Shown piece by piece: positions 7,777 through 16,154 of a DNA stretch of 26,996 nt. The translations under genes were made by a program, and so were the position numbers. This DNA is from DASXMX01 sp036794395 (GTDB taxonomy: Bacteria; Planctomycetota; Phycisphaerae; Tepidisphaerales; Tepidisphaeraceae), in the NCBI GenBank assembly GCA_036794395.1, contig DAIRGS010000062.1, positions 1 through 26,996 on the forward strand, in the 5' to 3' direction. The notes below the pieces were generated by a model, which searched no databases, was not told where the DNA came from, and saw only the letters and a list, made by a program, of their open reading frames with translations. Positions within the stretch are counted from its first letter, which is position 1. Each line of letters begins with the position of its first letter.

Positions 7777-9825
7777 CTAAATCGCGTAAGCGTCTTGCCT
7801 CGCGCCGCGCGCGGAATTCTTCGCGGCGGTCGCTGACGTGGGCGGCGCCGGCGGATGCGTCTGAAGATCCACCATTTCCCGATACCGCCCGCTTGCCGCC
7901 ATCAGCTCGGCATGGCGGCCCTGCTCCACTATTCTGCCATTTTCCAACACCAGAATTCGATCGGCATGGGCGATTGTCGATAGCCGGTGGGCGATCACAA
8001 AGCTTGTTCGTCCGGCCATCAGTGACTGAAGGCTCGTCTGGATGAGCCTTTCCGATTCCGTATCGAGATTGCTCGTGGCCTCGTCCAGAATCAGAATCCG
8101 TGGATCGGCCAGAAGCGCTCGGGCAATGGTCAGCCGCTGTCGCTGGCCCCCCGAGAGTTTCACGCCCCGCTCGCCGATGAGCGTGTCGTATCCATCCGTC
8201 AGCTTCGCAATAAACTCATGCGCGTTGGCCAGCTCGGCGGCATGTTGCACTTCCTTCGGCGTCGCGCCGCGCCGTCCATATGCGATGTTCTCGGCGATCG
8301 TCCCATCGAACAGAAACGTATCCTGCTCGACAATGCCCAGAAGCCGTCGATAGCTTTCGACGGTGATTTTTCGTAGATCGGTGCCGTCCAGAAGAATCGC
8401 CCCTGTGGTTGGATCGTAGAATCGCGCGACAAGGTTACACAGCGTCGTTTTTCCCGCGCCGCTTGGACCCACCAGCGCAATCACCTGCCCCGGCTGAACG
8501 TCCAGATTGATCCCGTGCAGCACCGGGCTGTCCGATCCCGCATACGTAAAACTCACATCCTTAAACGTAATCCGGCCCGCCGCCTCATCCTTAACCACAT
8601 GAATCGAATCCGGCGTATTGGGCATCTCCAGCGGCTCGGCCAGAATATCCAGCACCCGATCCAAACCCGATAAGCTGTTTTGCAGCGCCGTCGCGCTACT
8701 GGCCAGCGTGGCGATCGGCCCCAGCAACGCCGCTAAATACGCCAGGAACATCACCAGATCACCCACCGTCAGCACTTGCTTCTGGGTGATCAGGCCAGCC
8801 GCGAGCTTGTCCATATCCGACAGCACCCGCATTCCGCCAAAGAATAGCAGCAGGGCGGAAGCCAGTGGAATGAGCACCGACCAGGCCAGCTCAACGCCGC
8901 GCGACCACCACCACGCCAGAATCTCTTGGCGGGCCATCATGTGACCGTTGCGGGTAAACGTGCCGGCTTCGGCTTGTTGGCGCGAGAACGACCGCACTAC
9001 CCGCATCCCGCCGAACGCCTCGGTTGCATGCGAATCCATATTTTGCCGCGTGTTGCGAATGTCCCGGAAGATCGGCCGGATCCGCCCGATCCAGGTGCGA
9101 TGGGTCAGCCAGACCGTGGGCAGCAGCAGGATCGAACCCAGCAGCAGCCGCCAGTCCACGAACGCGAGAATGAACAAGCTCCCAATGAGCTGCACAACGG
9201 CGCGCGACGGATTGTAAAGCATCGAGAAGATCAGATCCGCCACACTGCCTGCATCCTCGCGCAGAATTGACGTCACGCCCCCAGATTTAAGGTCATACAC
9301 CCGATGCAGCGGCAGCCGCACCGCATGATCAAACACCTTTTTCCGCACCGAAACCTGAAGCCGCTTGGTCATCCGCGTCGCCTGCCACCGGCTCGTCAAT
9401 CCAAACAACTCCGATAGCAGCGACAACACCACCATGCCCACCGCCACAACGGTCAACAACGCCCGCCGGCTCAACTGCGGCACATGCAGCCACTCCGGCA
9501 AATGCACCGGCAACGGGTTCTCCCGCAGCACGCTGTCAAAAACGATCTTCGTTCCATACAGCGGCACCAGCCCCAGCAACGTCGAAATCGCCAATGCGAC
9601 CAGCGCCAACCCCAGGGATTTGCGATGTCCCGCCAGCAGTCCCCAGAACTCGCCCACCAGTTTCAGGAAAGACCGCGTCCGCTTCTTGGACTTTTTCGCC
9701 TCCGAAGTCGAATGCAAGTTTACGGCCGCGTCTTCCCGCTTGGCCTCAGGGTTACGGCGACGCTCAATCAACTTGGCGCGGTAATCGCGATACCGCCGGG
9801 AACTGGATCGAATGGGAGAAGGCAT
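7777..9825 (-). CDS. ABC exporter, MsbA-like (fused permease and ATPase)
   Basis: A 682-aa half-transporter expected to homodimerise in the inner membrane and export lipid, glycolipid or drug-like substrates. After a basic N-terminal tail of about 60 residues come six hydrophobic segments (about 70-90, 120-145, 205-225, 228-245, 315-335 and 355-378), then the nucleotide-binding domain. That domain has Walker A GPSGAGKT (453-460), Q-loop region IVEQD (498-502), signature LSGGQ (557-561), Walker B ILILDEA (577-583) and the H-loop His613. It is monocistronic as far as seen. The sequence does not identify the substrate; MsbA-like lipid export is the most common role of this architecture. Confidence 0.9.
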   Translation of the reverse strand: MPSPIRSSSRRYRDYRAKLIERRRNPEAKREDAAVNLHSTSEAKKSKKRTRSFLKLVGEFWGLLAGHRKSLGLALVALAISTLLGLVPLYGTKIVFDSVLRENPLPVHLPEWLHVPQLSRRALLTVVAVGMVVLSLLSELFGLTSRWQATRMTKRLQVSVRKKVFDHAVRLPLHRVYDLKSGGVTSILREDAGSVADLIFSMLYNPSRAVVQLIGSLFILAFVDWRLLLGSILLLPTVWLTHRTWIGRIRPIFRDIRNTRQNMDSHATEAFGGMRVVRSFSRQQAEAGTFTRNGHMMARQEILAWWWSRGVELAWSVLIPLASALLLFFGGMRVLSDMDKLAAGLITQKQVLTVGDLVMFLAYLAALLGPIATLASSATALQNSLSGLDRVLDILAEPLEMPNTPDSIHVVKDEAAGRITFKDVSFTYAGSDSPVLHGINLDVQPGQVIALVGPSGAGKTTLCNLVARFYDPTTGAILLDGTDLRKITVESYRRLLGIVEQDTFLFDGTIAENIAYGRRGATPKEVQHAAELANAHEFIAKLTDGYDTLIGERGVKLSGGQRQRLTIARALLADPRILILDEATSNLDTESERLIQTSLQSLMAGRTSFVIAHRLSTIAHADRILVLENGRIVEQGRHAELMAASGRYREMVDLQTHPPAPPTSATAAKNSARGARQDAYAI

Positions 9826-9898
9826 TGGGGCATTCTAGGCCGGACGGACGCTTGCGGAAGGGGGAGGCTCGGAGCCGGGCGATAGGTATAATGAAAAT

Positions 9899-11345
9899 GT
9901 GCGCCCCGCCGCCCACATATTCTGTCTCATCTCCTGTCTAGCCTGTGCATTTATCGTGGGGATGTGGCTCAGCAGCTTCGGCAACCCACGTTTTTCTCCT
10001 CATTCACTTCAATGGGCTCAATACTTACTGTCACATGTCCTTCCGCAGCTTGTGTTTTCGGAAGTCGCACTGCGGGATGAACTCGATTTCCTCGAAGACG
10101 TGGGAGGTTTGGGCGCGCCCGAGCCAGAATTACACGGGACTGCGCGCGAGCAGAGCGCCAAGGATTAAGTTGCGTGAGCCGGGAACTGAGTTCACCACGG
10201 ATTGGAAAAAGCTGGCCTCGGTGGGGGTGAATCCGCTGAATCCGCAATCCATTAATGTAACCAATGTCTCGCTCGGATCTGTATATGTCACGATTTGCAG
10301 TAGCCTGCCTGCAAAAGTCCGCGCTTCTGCGCGAATTATTCGTCTTTCAACTCCCGATGATCTGCTAACGCAAATCAATGTCGAGCGTCCCCCTGTAATA
10401 TCGTGGGCGCGGCGCGCAGATGATGCAAGCAGGGCTCTCCACCAAGCCCTCCCTGCGAAGCTGGTATTCCCAAAAGACATCGCGTGGCGGGAACTACTGT
10501 CAAAGATCACCGAAAGCGCCCGCGTGCCGATTCTCATCGACTGGTCGTCGCTTAAAGAAATCGGGATTGAACCAACGAGCGCCGCCAATCCGGGCTTAGC
10601 CTTTGAGAATAGCGCGGACATCCTTCGATACGCTCTTAGCAATGCATCGCCCGAAGGCCAAGCCCAGTTCCGAGTGGTCGGTGATCATGTGGAAATTGCC
10701 AGCCGTCACGAATTTGACGATCGCGATTGGCCGTATCGCCTTGCAAGATGGGTTATGATCATTCTCGCAATTCAGATCATCTTGCTGACGGCCATCCGTT
10801 GGCGCAAACAAGGCGAAAAAGGAAGACTTAAGCTGAAGTATTCCGCGCGGATCGGAGTGTGCACTTTGATCGTCGGAAGTGGAGCCGCTGGGTACATCCT
10901 TCCAGAACCGTTTGAGCACACCCTTTTTTCGAAAACCCTGAGCCTGAGCCGAGCCACGGGCCAACTCCAGGTTCAATCAATCCCGGCAGATCCAATGACG
11001 CCATACTATGAGATGGCGGAGGGTAAGCGCAACAACACCACAATCGCTATCGCGCGCGATCTGATCTCATCACGGTTTCTCAACGTCGATCAGAACAATG
11101 TGTCCTTCGATTCGTGGTCAGCTGAAACTCCCATCTATGTCCCGTTTGCCCTCACAGTCGCATTCCCGGCATTTTTCGGAACCATCCTCCTTCGTCGCAC
11201 CCTGCGTCACCGAATTCGCGCCCGCCGTGGCCGCTGCCCGCACTGCGGCTACGACCTTCGCGCGAGCCTCGACCGCTGCCCCGAGTGCGGTGCAGCCTGC
11301 AAGGCTGCGGATCCAGCCGGTGCAAGTCCGGCCGCGGGAAATTGA
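9899..11345 (+). CDS. Membrane protein with STN-like repeats and C-terminal zinc ribbon, apparent frameshift
   Basis: The gene appears split between two frames. From the GTG at 9899 one frame gives an N-terminal helix (HIFCLISCLACAFIVGMW) and the first half of an STN-like unit (LPQLVFSEVALRDELDFLEDV), ending at a TAA at 10166-10168. The next frame carries the rest to 11345: TDWKKLASVGV completes unit one, and a full second unit (PAKLVFPKDIAWRELLSKI, then LIDWSSLKEIGIEP) follows. Three more hydrophobic segments and a CPHCGYDLRASLDRCPECG zinc ribbon typical of planctomycetes come next. The shift must lie between about 10085 and 10170. It may be a real mutation or an assembly error. Function is unknown; repeats and ribbon suggest a membrane-associated binding role. 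Confidence 0.65.
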
Positions 11346-11383
11346 CGATTTGCCCGCGTAGTCATATTCGACGTTCCGGCGGG

Positions 11384-12000
11384 GTGACCCACGGAATGAA
11401 AGCTCGAATGTAAACGTCCTTGTCGGAGAAGGGCAAGCAAATGATCGGGCCGTAGCGTTAAGTGAACTTCGCAGCCTCGTAAGGACACCCACATGTTCCG
11501 ATTCAAGTGGGAACTTGCAGACGCCGAGCCCCTCGCATTCGGGCGAAGGCTATGACGGGCGGACGTCGAATCGTCCATTGGCCGCCCGGTCTGCCGGGGT
11601 ACGGAAGACGGCACGATCAGAAGGATTCGCAGAGCAAAGCAGGGACCTTCTGGCCCGCCGCCGCAAGGCAAAGATCTGTCCGGCGAAATCATAAGCCGAC
11701 GGGAGCGGGCCAGAAGCTCGGATGAGGCCATAGTAAGCGATGACGCGACGGGACAGCATAACCCGACGCCGAGCCAAGGGCCTCTGGACCGGAACGCACC
11801 GGCGTACCCGCCCCTTGCCCCGACACAGAGCGGGGATCACGAGGCAGGCGGGCGCCGGCGCAGTTGGCCGTCTATAAGTCGGCGGAGCCGACGAAGGTGA
11901 CGGCAGACCGCTCTCCGGTTTGAAGCCGTACCGGGGAAAACCCGCCGTACGGAATTTTAGAGAGGTTTGAGGAGACGTGATTGCATGGCCTGGTGACCAT
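11384..12000 (+). mobile_element. Group II intron remnant lacking its reverse transcriptase
   Basis: The strongest evidence is a domain V-like hairpin at 11923-11954 (separate entry). Upstream lies about 530 bp of non-coding, structured sequence that I recognise as resembling the 5' part of bacterial group II introns (GCTCGAATGTAAACG near 11402-11416, GCGTTAAGTGAA near 11455-11466). A short open stretch encodes GEIISRRERARSSDEA, recalled as typical of the region before intron-encoded reverse transcriptases. A full intron of this type would be 2-3 kb, so the ORF in domain IV is deleted. The 5' boundary (GTGAC at 11384) is a guess that departs from the GUGYG consensus, and the 3' end near 12000 is uncertain. 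Confidence 0.6.
11923..11954 (+). ncRNA. Group II intron domain V-like hairpin
   Basis: AGC triad at 11924-11926. Lower stem CCGTAC (11926-11931) pairs with GTACGG (11947-11952), the two-base bulge CC is at 11945-11946, and upper stem CGGG (11932-11935) pairs with CCCG (11941-11944) around a GAAAA loop. This is the domain V layout. The 3' strand opposite AG reads AA rather than the usual UU, so the base of the helix is weakened, suggesting decay. Confidence 0.65.
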
Positions 12001-12084
12001 TTGCCACGAAGCCCCAAAGGGCGGAAACATCGGAAGTCATTGGCCTGCGCAACGGCGCGCCTCATTCCTACTCGACGCAGCCTT

Positions 12085-12306
12085 ATGGCTCGCCCTCTGG
12101 TTGATCAGACGGCCGTTGATGACGTCCGCAGTGTGCGTGAAAACGTCGCTCGAACGCACGCGGGCGAGCTACAAAGCCACATCGACGAGTGCAATCGAAT
12201 CGCCGAAGCATTGTTGGAACAACTCAATGTCCGGAGCACCAGCGCTCCAAATCCCGATCCAACTCAGAGTGGACCACGTGAAGTCGAATCGGATGACACT
12301 GCCTAA
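12085..12306 (+). CDS. Hypothetical 73-aa protein, possibly antitoxin-like
   Basis: The N-terminal half (DQTAVDDVRSVRENVARTHAGELQ, shortened here to DDVRSVRENVARTHAGEL) resembles short proteins with a D-x2-V-x-E-V-R-x-VR pattern that often accompany PIN-domain or similar toxin genes. The C-terminal half is polar and likely disordered. The ATG at 12085 is chosen because the recognisable part begins there; the frame is open further upstream into the intron remnant. It is convergent with higA, with the two stop codons overlapping (12303-12306). No PIN gene is adjacent. The family call is weak. Confidence 0.45.
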   Translation: MARPLVDQTAVDDVRSVRENVARTHAGELQSHIDECNRIAEALLEQLNVRSTSAPNPDPTQSGPREVESDDTA

Positions 12307-12608
12307 GCCACCACGTGCGCGCGAAGATGGACGCGTTTCCTGATGACCGGCATTAACTCGTGTTCGGCGATCTTCGCGTCGAATCGTGCCTGAAGATTGA
12401 TCCAAAGTTCGGGCGAAGTTCCGAAGTACACAGCAAGGCGGGCCGCGGTATCGGGAGTGATGCCGCGCTTGCCGCGAACAATGTCATAGATCCGCCCGGA
12501 CGGCACGTCCAGCGCATTTGCCAATTGCTTTTGACTGAGATCCACCGGCTTTAGAAATTCCTCAAGCAGGATTTCGCCAGGGTGGATGGGACTGAGTCGG
12601 TTACGCAT
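12303..12608 (-). CDS. higA: HigA family antitoxin (XRE-type HTH)
   Basis: A 101-aa protein beginning RLSPIHPGEILLEEFL, the hallmark of HigA addiction-module antitoxins, followed by an XRE helix-turn-helix (SQKQLANALDVPSGRIYDIV, GKRGITPDTAARLAVYFG) and the usual SPELWINLQARFD segment. HigA neutralises HigB, a ribosome-dependent mRNA endoribonuclease of the RelE fold, and represses its own operon. It is intact and of normal length. The toxin gene lies 32 bp upstream but is N-terminally truncated, so HigA here is effectively unpartnered. Confidence 0.92.
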   Translation of the reverse strand: MRNRLSPIHPGEILLEEFLKPVDLSQKQLANALDVPSGRIYDIVRGKRGITPDTAARLAVYFGTSPELWINLQARFDAKIAEHELMPVIRKRVHLRAHVVA

Positions 12609-12640
12609 CCGTTTTCTCCAAGAGCGTTTTCGATGTCTAA

Positions 12641-12814
12641 CTAATGATAGTCTACAATCTCCACGTCAAATGCGTCTCCGTCCTGCCAGCGAAAACAAAG
12701 ACGCCATTGATCATTTATCCGAATGCTGTATTGACCGAAGCGACCGCCTTTGAGGGCCTCCAGCCGGTTGCCCGGCAAAGCACGCAGGTCATCGAGCCTT
12801 GATGCACCGGCCAA
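12641..12814 (-). pseudogene. higB: HigB toxin, N-terminally truncated
   Basis: Translation gives RLDDLRALPGNRLEALKGG, then FGQYSIRINDQWRLCFRW and DVEIVDYH, the conserved C-terminal two thirds of HigB (usual length about 92 aa). From the only candidate start, a TTG at 12814, the product has 57 residues. The frame stays open a little further (to a stop near 12886) but lacks the usual N-terminal MIxSFxxK...ExLF part and any ATG or GTG. The upstream space is occupied by the divergent hicB gene starting at 12900. The sequence fits a deletion that removed the 5' end of higB. Function as a toxin is unlikely. Confidence 0.8.
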
Positions 12815-12899
12815 TAAACCAGCAGTTGAGATAAGCCGATTGTTCCCCTCGCTACCTCCTTGCCGAGCCCCCGATATCGCGTAGAATCAGCATCCAACG

Positions 12900-13148
12900 A
12901 TGCGTCGCTACACCTACACCATCCACATCGAACCGGCCGCTGAGGGTGGGTATGTGGTTACCGTTCCCGCTCTGGTCGGGTGCATCACGGAAGGTGATAC
13001 ATACGAACAAGCAATCGCTAACGCCCACGAAGCGGTCGAGGGGTTTGTCGAAGCGCTGGCGAAGGCCGGCGAACCGATTCCAACTGAGCCCGAGCCCCAA
13101 AGGCCATTTGACGCGTTGGTCCAGATTGAGACGCGGGCCGTGGCATGA
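12900..13148 (+). CDS. hicB: HicB family antitoxin
   Basis: An 82-aa protein with the HicB partial-RNase H-like fold: YTIHIEPAAEGGYVVTVPAL, VGCITEGDTYEQAIANAHEA and VEGFVEALAKAGEPIPTE follow the family pattern almost residue for residue. HicB binds and inhibits the HicA mRNA interferase. There is no C-terminal ribbon-helix-helix, as in the short HicB class. Its TGA overlaps the ATG of the following hicA (ATGA at 13145-13148), so the pair was translationally coupled. HicB is intact while hicA carries a nonsense codon. Confidence 0.9.
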   Translation: MRRYTYTIHIEPAAEGGYVVTVPALVGCITEGDTYEQAIANAHEAVEGFVEALAKAGEPIPTEPEPQRPFDALVQIETRAVA

Positions 13149-13369
13149 GCCGATTGCCGGCCCTCAAGCCTCGGCACGTTGTGGCGGCCTTGCGACGAGC
13201 CGGCTTCATTGAACACCATTAAAAAGGCAGCCACCTGTACATGTGGAATCCCGAAGTGCGGCGCATGACGACCGTGCCACAACATTCGGGCGATCTGAAG
13301 ATGGGGACACTGCGAGCGATTATTTCCCAGGCCGGGCTTACGGAGGAAGAGTTTGTGGAGTTGCTTTGA
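13145..13369 (+). pseudogene. hicA: HicA toxin with in-frame nonsense codon
   Basis: Reading from the ATG at 13145 gives MSRLPALKPRHVVAALRRAG then FIEHH, a TAA at 13220-13222 (codon 26), and directly after it KGSHLYMWNPE, RRMTTVPQHSGDLKMGTLRA and IISQAGLTEEEFVELL to a TGA at 13367-13369. The family motif at this point is normally R/H-Q-KGSH, so a single C-to-T change of CAA to TAA explains the stop. The active-site His of KGSH and the rest of the double-stranded-RNA-binding-like fold are preserved, which suggests a recent loss or a sequencing error. Full length would be 74 residues, normal for HicA. Confidence 0.88.
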
Positions 13370-13527
13370 TTGGCCGCGGGGAGGCTGTTGAGCACGAGCC
13401 CGGTAGATGATGACCGGTGTTGTGAATTCCGGACAGCGCCTGTGTTGACTCGGCGAGCGAGTTGGCCGAAAACGGCTCTTCCGCCCAACCGGGTGGAGTG
13501 TGTAGTTCACTTTTTCGATGGATCCCG

Positions 13528-15186
13528 ATGGCAATCGCGTCTTTGACCAATGTAGAAAAGCACTTCGGCAAAAAAGTGCTGTTTGAGAACCTTTCCGTCG
13601 CAATTTACGAGCAGGAGCGTGTCGGCTTCATCGGCGCTAACGGCTCCGGCAAATCCACGCTGTTCAGAATGCTTGCCGGCGAACTCCAGGCCGATTCCGG
13701 CACCGTCGCGGTGAGCAAGAAGACCAAAGTCGGCTATCTGGTTCAACTGCCGACATTCGATCTGGAAAACACGGTCATCGATGAGACCGAGCTGGGCTTC
13801 GCCGAGCTTCACAAGCTTTCCCATGACCTCCGCGACCTCGAACACCGCATGGCCGAAACCACCGGCGACGAGCTCGACAAAGTCCTCGCCAAATACACCG
13901 ACGTTCAACACGAATTCGACATCGCCGGCGGATACTCCTGGCAGCACAAGATGGAAGCCACGCTCCTTGGCGTCGGGCTGGAGCGCGAAATGTGGGAGCA
14001 GAAAGTGGCCGTGCTCTCAGGCGGGCAGCGCTCCCGGCTCGCGCTCGCCAAGCTCCTGATTTCCGAGCCCGATCTGCTTCTGCTCGACGAGCCGACCAAT
14101 CACCTCGACCTTGCGGCCATCGAATGGCTCGAAGAATACCTCGCCACCTTCACTGGCTCGGTGGTCATCATCTCCCACGACCGCTTCCTGCTTGATCGCC
14201 TCGTCACCCGCATCATCTGGCTCAACCGCTCGCAGGTCGACAGCTATCCGGGAAACTATTCCGCCTACGTAGAGCAGCGCGAGCTCAATGAGCTCTCACA
14301 GCAGCGCGCCTACGAGCTTCAGCGCAAGGATATCGAGAAGCAGCAGGAGTTCATCCGCCGGTTCAAGGCCGGCCAGCGCAGCAAGGAAGCCAAGGGCCGC
14401 GAAGCCCGGCTCGATCGCCTGCTCAAAAGCGACGATGTCATCCGACCCGTCGGCGTGCAGCAGAAGATCAACCTTTCGCTGAACACCAGTCAACGGGCCG
14501 GCGATCGCGTGCTACAGCTCCGCGACATCACCAAAGCGTTCGGCGACAAGAAGCTGTGGAACGATTTCTCCGCCGAGATCGGTCGCGGCGAGCGCATCGG
14601 AATCATCGGCCCCAACGGCTCGGGCAAAACCACCATGCTCAAAGCGATCATGGGCCTCGAATCGCTCGAAGGCGTGGTGAAGTGGGGGGCCAATCTCAAC
14701 ATTGGCTACTACGACCAGCGGCTGGATATGCTCAAGCCGCAGCACAACCTGATCGATGCAATTCAGGATGGCCGCGTTGCGACCGACAAGCAGGCCCGCG
14801 AAGTGCTCGGCCTCATGCTCTTCAGTGCAGATGACACACTCAAGCACGTCGAAGTGCTTTCTGGCGGAGAAAAAGCCCGCGTCCGTATCGCGCAACTGTT
14901 AATGGACAAACCCAACGTGCTGGTCCTCGACGAACCCACCAACCATCTCGACATCGCCTCGAGAGAAGCCCTCGAAAGCGCCCTGGCCGGCTTCGAAGGC
15001 ACCATCCTCTGCGTCAGCCACGACCGCTACTTCCTCAATCAGGTCGTAGAACGGCTATGGATCATCCAGCCCGACGGCGTGGTCGATTTCGACGGCAATT
15101 ACTCGGATTGGATTGACAAGCAAAAAGCCAAAGAAAAGCAGGCAAAGGCCGAGGCCACATCCGGGGCCAAAGGGCGCAAGAGGTGA
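13528..15186 (+). CDS. ABC-F family ATPase (Uup/EttA-like)
   Basis: A 552-aa soluble protein with two ABC nucleotide-binding domains and no membrane segments. Domain 1 has Walker A GANGSGKS (37-44 region), LSGGQ (163-167) and DEPTNHLD (187-194). A charged helical linker (about 250-310, rich in RRFKAGQRSKEAKGREARLDR) corresponds to the P-site tRNA interaction motif. Domain 2 has GPNGSGKT (361-368), LSGGE (444-448) and DEPTNHLD (468-475). A short Lys-rich tail follows. ABC-F proteins act on the ribosome in translation or antibiotic protection; Uup-like is the closest fit by organisation. The ATG at 13528 begins the conserved MAIASLTNVEKHFG; upstream in-frame sequence looks non-coding. Confidence 0.92.
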   Translation: MAIASLTNVEKHFGKKVLFENLSVAIYEQERVGFIGANGSGKSTLFRMLAGELQADSGTVAVSKKTKVGYLVQLPTFDLENTVIDETELGFAELHKLSHDLRDLEHRMAETTGDELDKVLAKYTDVQHEFDIAGGYSWQHKMEATLLGVGLEREMWEQKVAVLSGGQRSRLALAKLLISEPDLLLLDEPTNHLDLAAIEWLEEYLATFTGSVVIISHDRFLLDRLVTRIIWLNRSQVDSYPGNYSAYVEQRELNELSQQRAYELQRKDIEKQQEFIRRFKAGQRSKEAKGREARLDRLLKSDDVIRPVGVQQKINLSLNTSQRAGDRVLQLRDITKAFGDKKLWNDFSAEIGRGERIGIIGPNGSGKTTMLKAIMGLESLEGVVKWGANLNIGYYDQRLDMLKPQHNLIDAIQDGRVATDKQAREVLGLMLFSADDTLKHVEVLSGGEKARVRIAQLLMDKPNVLVLDEPTNHLDIASREALESALAGFEGTILCVSHDRYFLNQVVERLWIIQPDGVVDFDGNYSDWIDKQKAKEKQAKAEATSGAKGRKR

Positions 15187-15224
15187 TCGCCCGCGGGCAG
15201 ATGTGGGGTCTAAATGAGCGTGAT

Positions 15225-15460
15225 GATTCCGCGCTTTTGGTGACATGGCTTTGTAAGCCATGATCGAGTGGGATGACCCTCAGCGCCGGGTCCGATGTGG
15301 GAAAACCCAGTTTCGACAGTTAGACAACCTGCTGAATCGGCCCCCAGGAAATGCCCGATTCGGCAAGTTGGTTTTCCCACATCTGACCCGGCGCGGACCC
15401 GCAGCTCTCTCAAACACGGGTTAGAAACCCGTGCCACTTAAAGGCAATGGCGCTGAATCG
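15225..15460. mobile_element. MITE-like foldback element, copy A
   Basis: A non-coding element whose two halves are mutually inverted. The left arm contains ATGGCTTTGTAAGCCAT and GATGTGGGAAAAC; the right arm contains GTTTTCCCACATC and ACGGGTTAGAAACCCGT. An inner stem GAATCGG/CCGATTC (15334-15340 with 15355-15361) nearly closes the foldback. The same arrangement and sequence recur at 24172-24505. It lies 38 bp after the ABC-F stop, in a region between convergent reading frames. Confidence 0.75.
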
Positions 15461-15508
15461 CGCACAGTCATTAAGAAAATCATCCGAGCCGCCGAGAATC
15501 GTCGGTTG

Positions 15509-15536
15509 TGTCATCCTGGAGCGCAGCGAAGGATCC
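15509..15536. repeat. Fragment of TGTCATCCTGAGCGCAGCGAAGGATC-type repeat
   Basis: A single half-copy of the widely dispersed intergenic repeat that normally occurs as an inverted pair. It reads TGTCATCCTGGAGCGCAGCG and then AAGGATCC, with one extra G relative to the form I know. No inverted partner is present nearby. Confidence 0.45.
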
Positions 15537-15593
15537 GATCCAGAACACGCGTTCGAACCAAAAGGTGGGAGATTCAGCGGTCGCCGCGACCCA

Positions 15594-15782
15594 TCACACC
15601 GTACGCCGGCGTTTCCGCCCGCGCACAACTTTCGGCAACGTCGGCGTCACCGGCATGATCTTCGGCGGGCTTTTGGGCGGCTGCTTGGCCGCGTGAATGG
15701 CCAGCGCTTCGGATAGATAAGAATTGGCCGACCCCCGTGAATCGGGGCCCTGGCTGGCTCGCTGATACGGCATGCCGCGCAT
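15594..15782 (-). CDS. Hypothetical 62-aa basic protein
   Basis: A short reading frame with a good Shine-Dalgarno sequence (AGGAG at 15793-15789, six bases before the ATG). The product begins MRGMPYQRASQGPDS, has a middle helix-like ANSYLSEALAIHAAKQPP and ends with a very basic VVRGRKRRRTV tail, which could bind nucleic acid. I do not recognise a family. It lies alone between mobile-element debris and an assembly gap. The ribosome binding site is the main support for it being real. Confidence 0.45.
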   Translation of the reverse strand: MRGMPYQRASQGPDSRGSANSYLSEALAIHAAKQPPKSPPKIMPVTPTLPKVVRGRKRRRTV

Positions 15783-16154
15783 ATAAAACTCCTGCTACGC
15801 GGTCTTTGAAACATGCCCGGTGTTCAAACGAACACCACATTCGGGCGTTTCGCCGGGGTCGCGAAGGCTCTTGAGTTTAGCATCATTTGCTTGAATTTCC
15901 CACCGCCAATTGGCCCCGCTCAGGCAATCCGACCAGGGCGATCGCATGTTCCTGGCCCCGCGACTCATTTCGGGAGTGCGAGGCTCCTGCCGAGCCNNNN
16001 NNNNNNTGAAAAAAACGCTCGGCGGGAGCCTCGCACTCCCCGAGATGGCACATGCGCTTGCCCTGAGCCCGCCGACGCATCCACTGATTTCCCCGCACCA
16101 CAAACTTCTCCCAAGCGCGTACATGACAGTATCATCGCATTGAGGAGGCTGCGT
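15783..16154. other. Intergenic region with hairpins and an assembly gap
   Basis: A 7-bp stem GGTGTTC-AAAC-GAACACC occurs at 15819-15836, upstream of the minus-strand small gene. The interrupted hairpin at 15971-16042 contains the run of Ns. The reading frame of the downstream beta-propeller gene is open across this region only by translating the Ns; nothing upstream of 16155 looks like part of that protein. Confidence 0.5.
15971..16042. repeat. Inverted repeat interrupted by a 10-N assembly gap
   Basis: The left arm (15971-15995, GGGAGTGCGAGGCTCCTGCC) and right arm (16017-16042, GGCGGGAGCCTCGCACTCCC) are near-perfect reverse complements. The N-run (15997-16006) falls exactly in the loop. 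On the minus strand the right arm forms a GC-rich imperfect hairpin followed by GCGTTTTTTT, which looks like an intrinsic terminator, although no minus-strand gene ends there. Confidence 0.75.

Noticed and set aside
9881..9899. TATAAT at 9887-9892 as a promoter of the zinc-ribbon gene
   Set aside because: It is only 7 bases before the GTG start, which would imply a leaderless or truncated transcript, and no -35 is visible.
11507..11725. Short open frames inside the intron-like region as genes
   Set aside because: No ribosome binding site or family; the region is better explained as structured intron RNA.
15813..16154. Extension of the beta-propeller gene upstream through the N-run
   Set aside because: It needs the Ns to be translated and lacks any family similarity. 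The TTG at 16155 has a strong ribosome binding site and yields a proper signal peptide.
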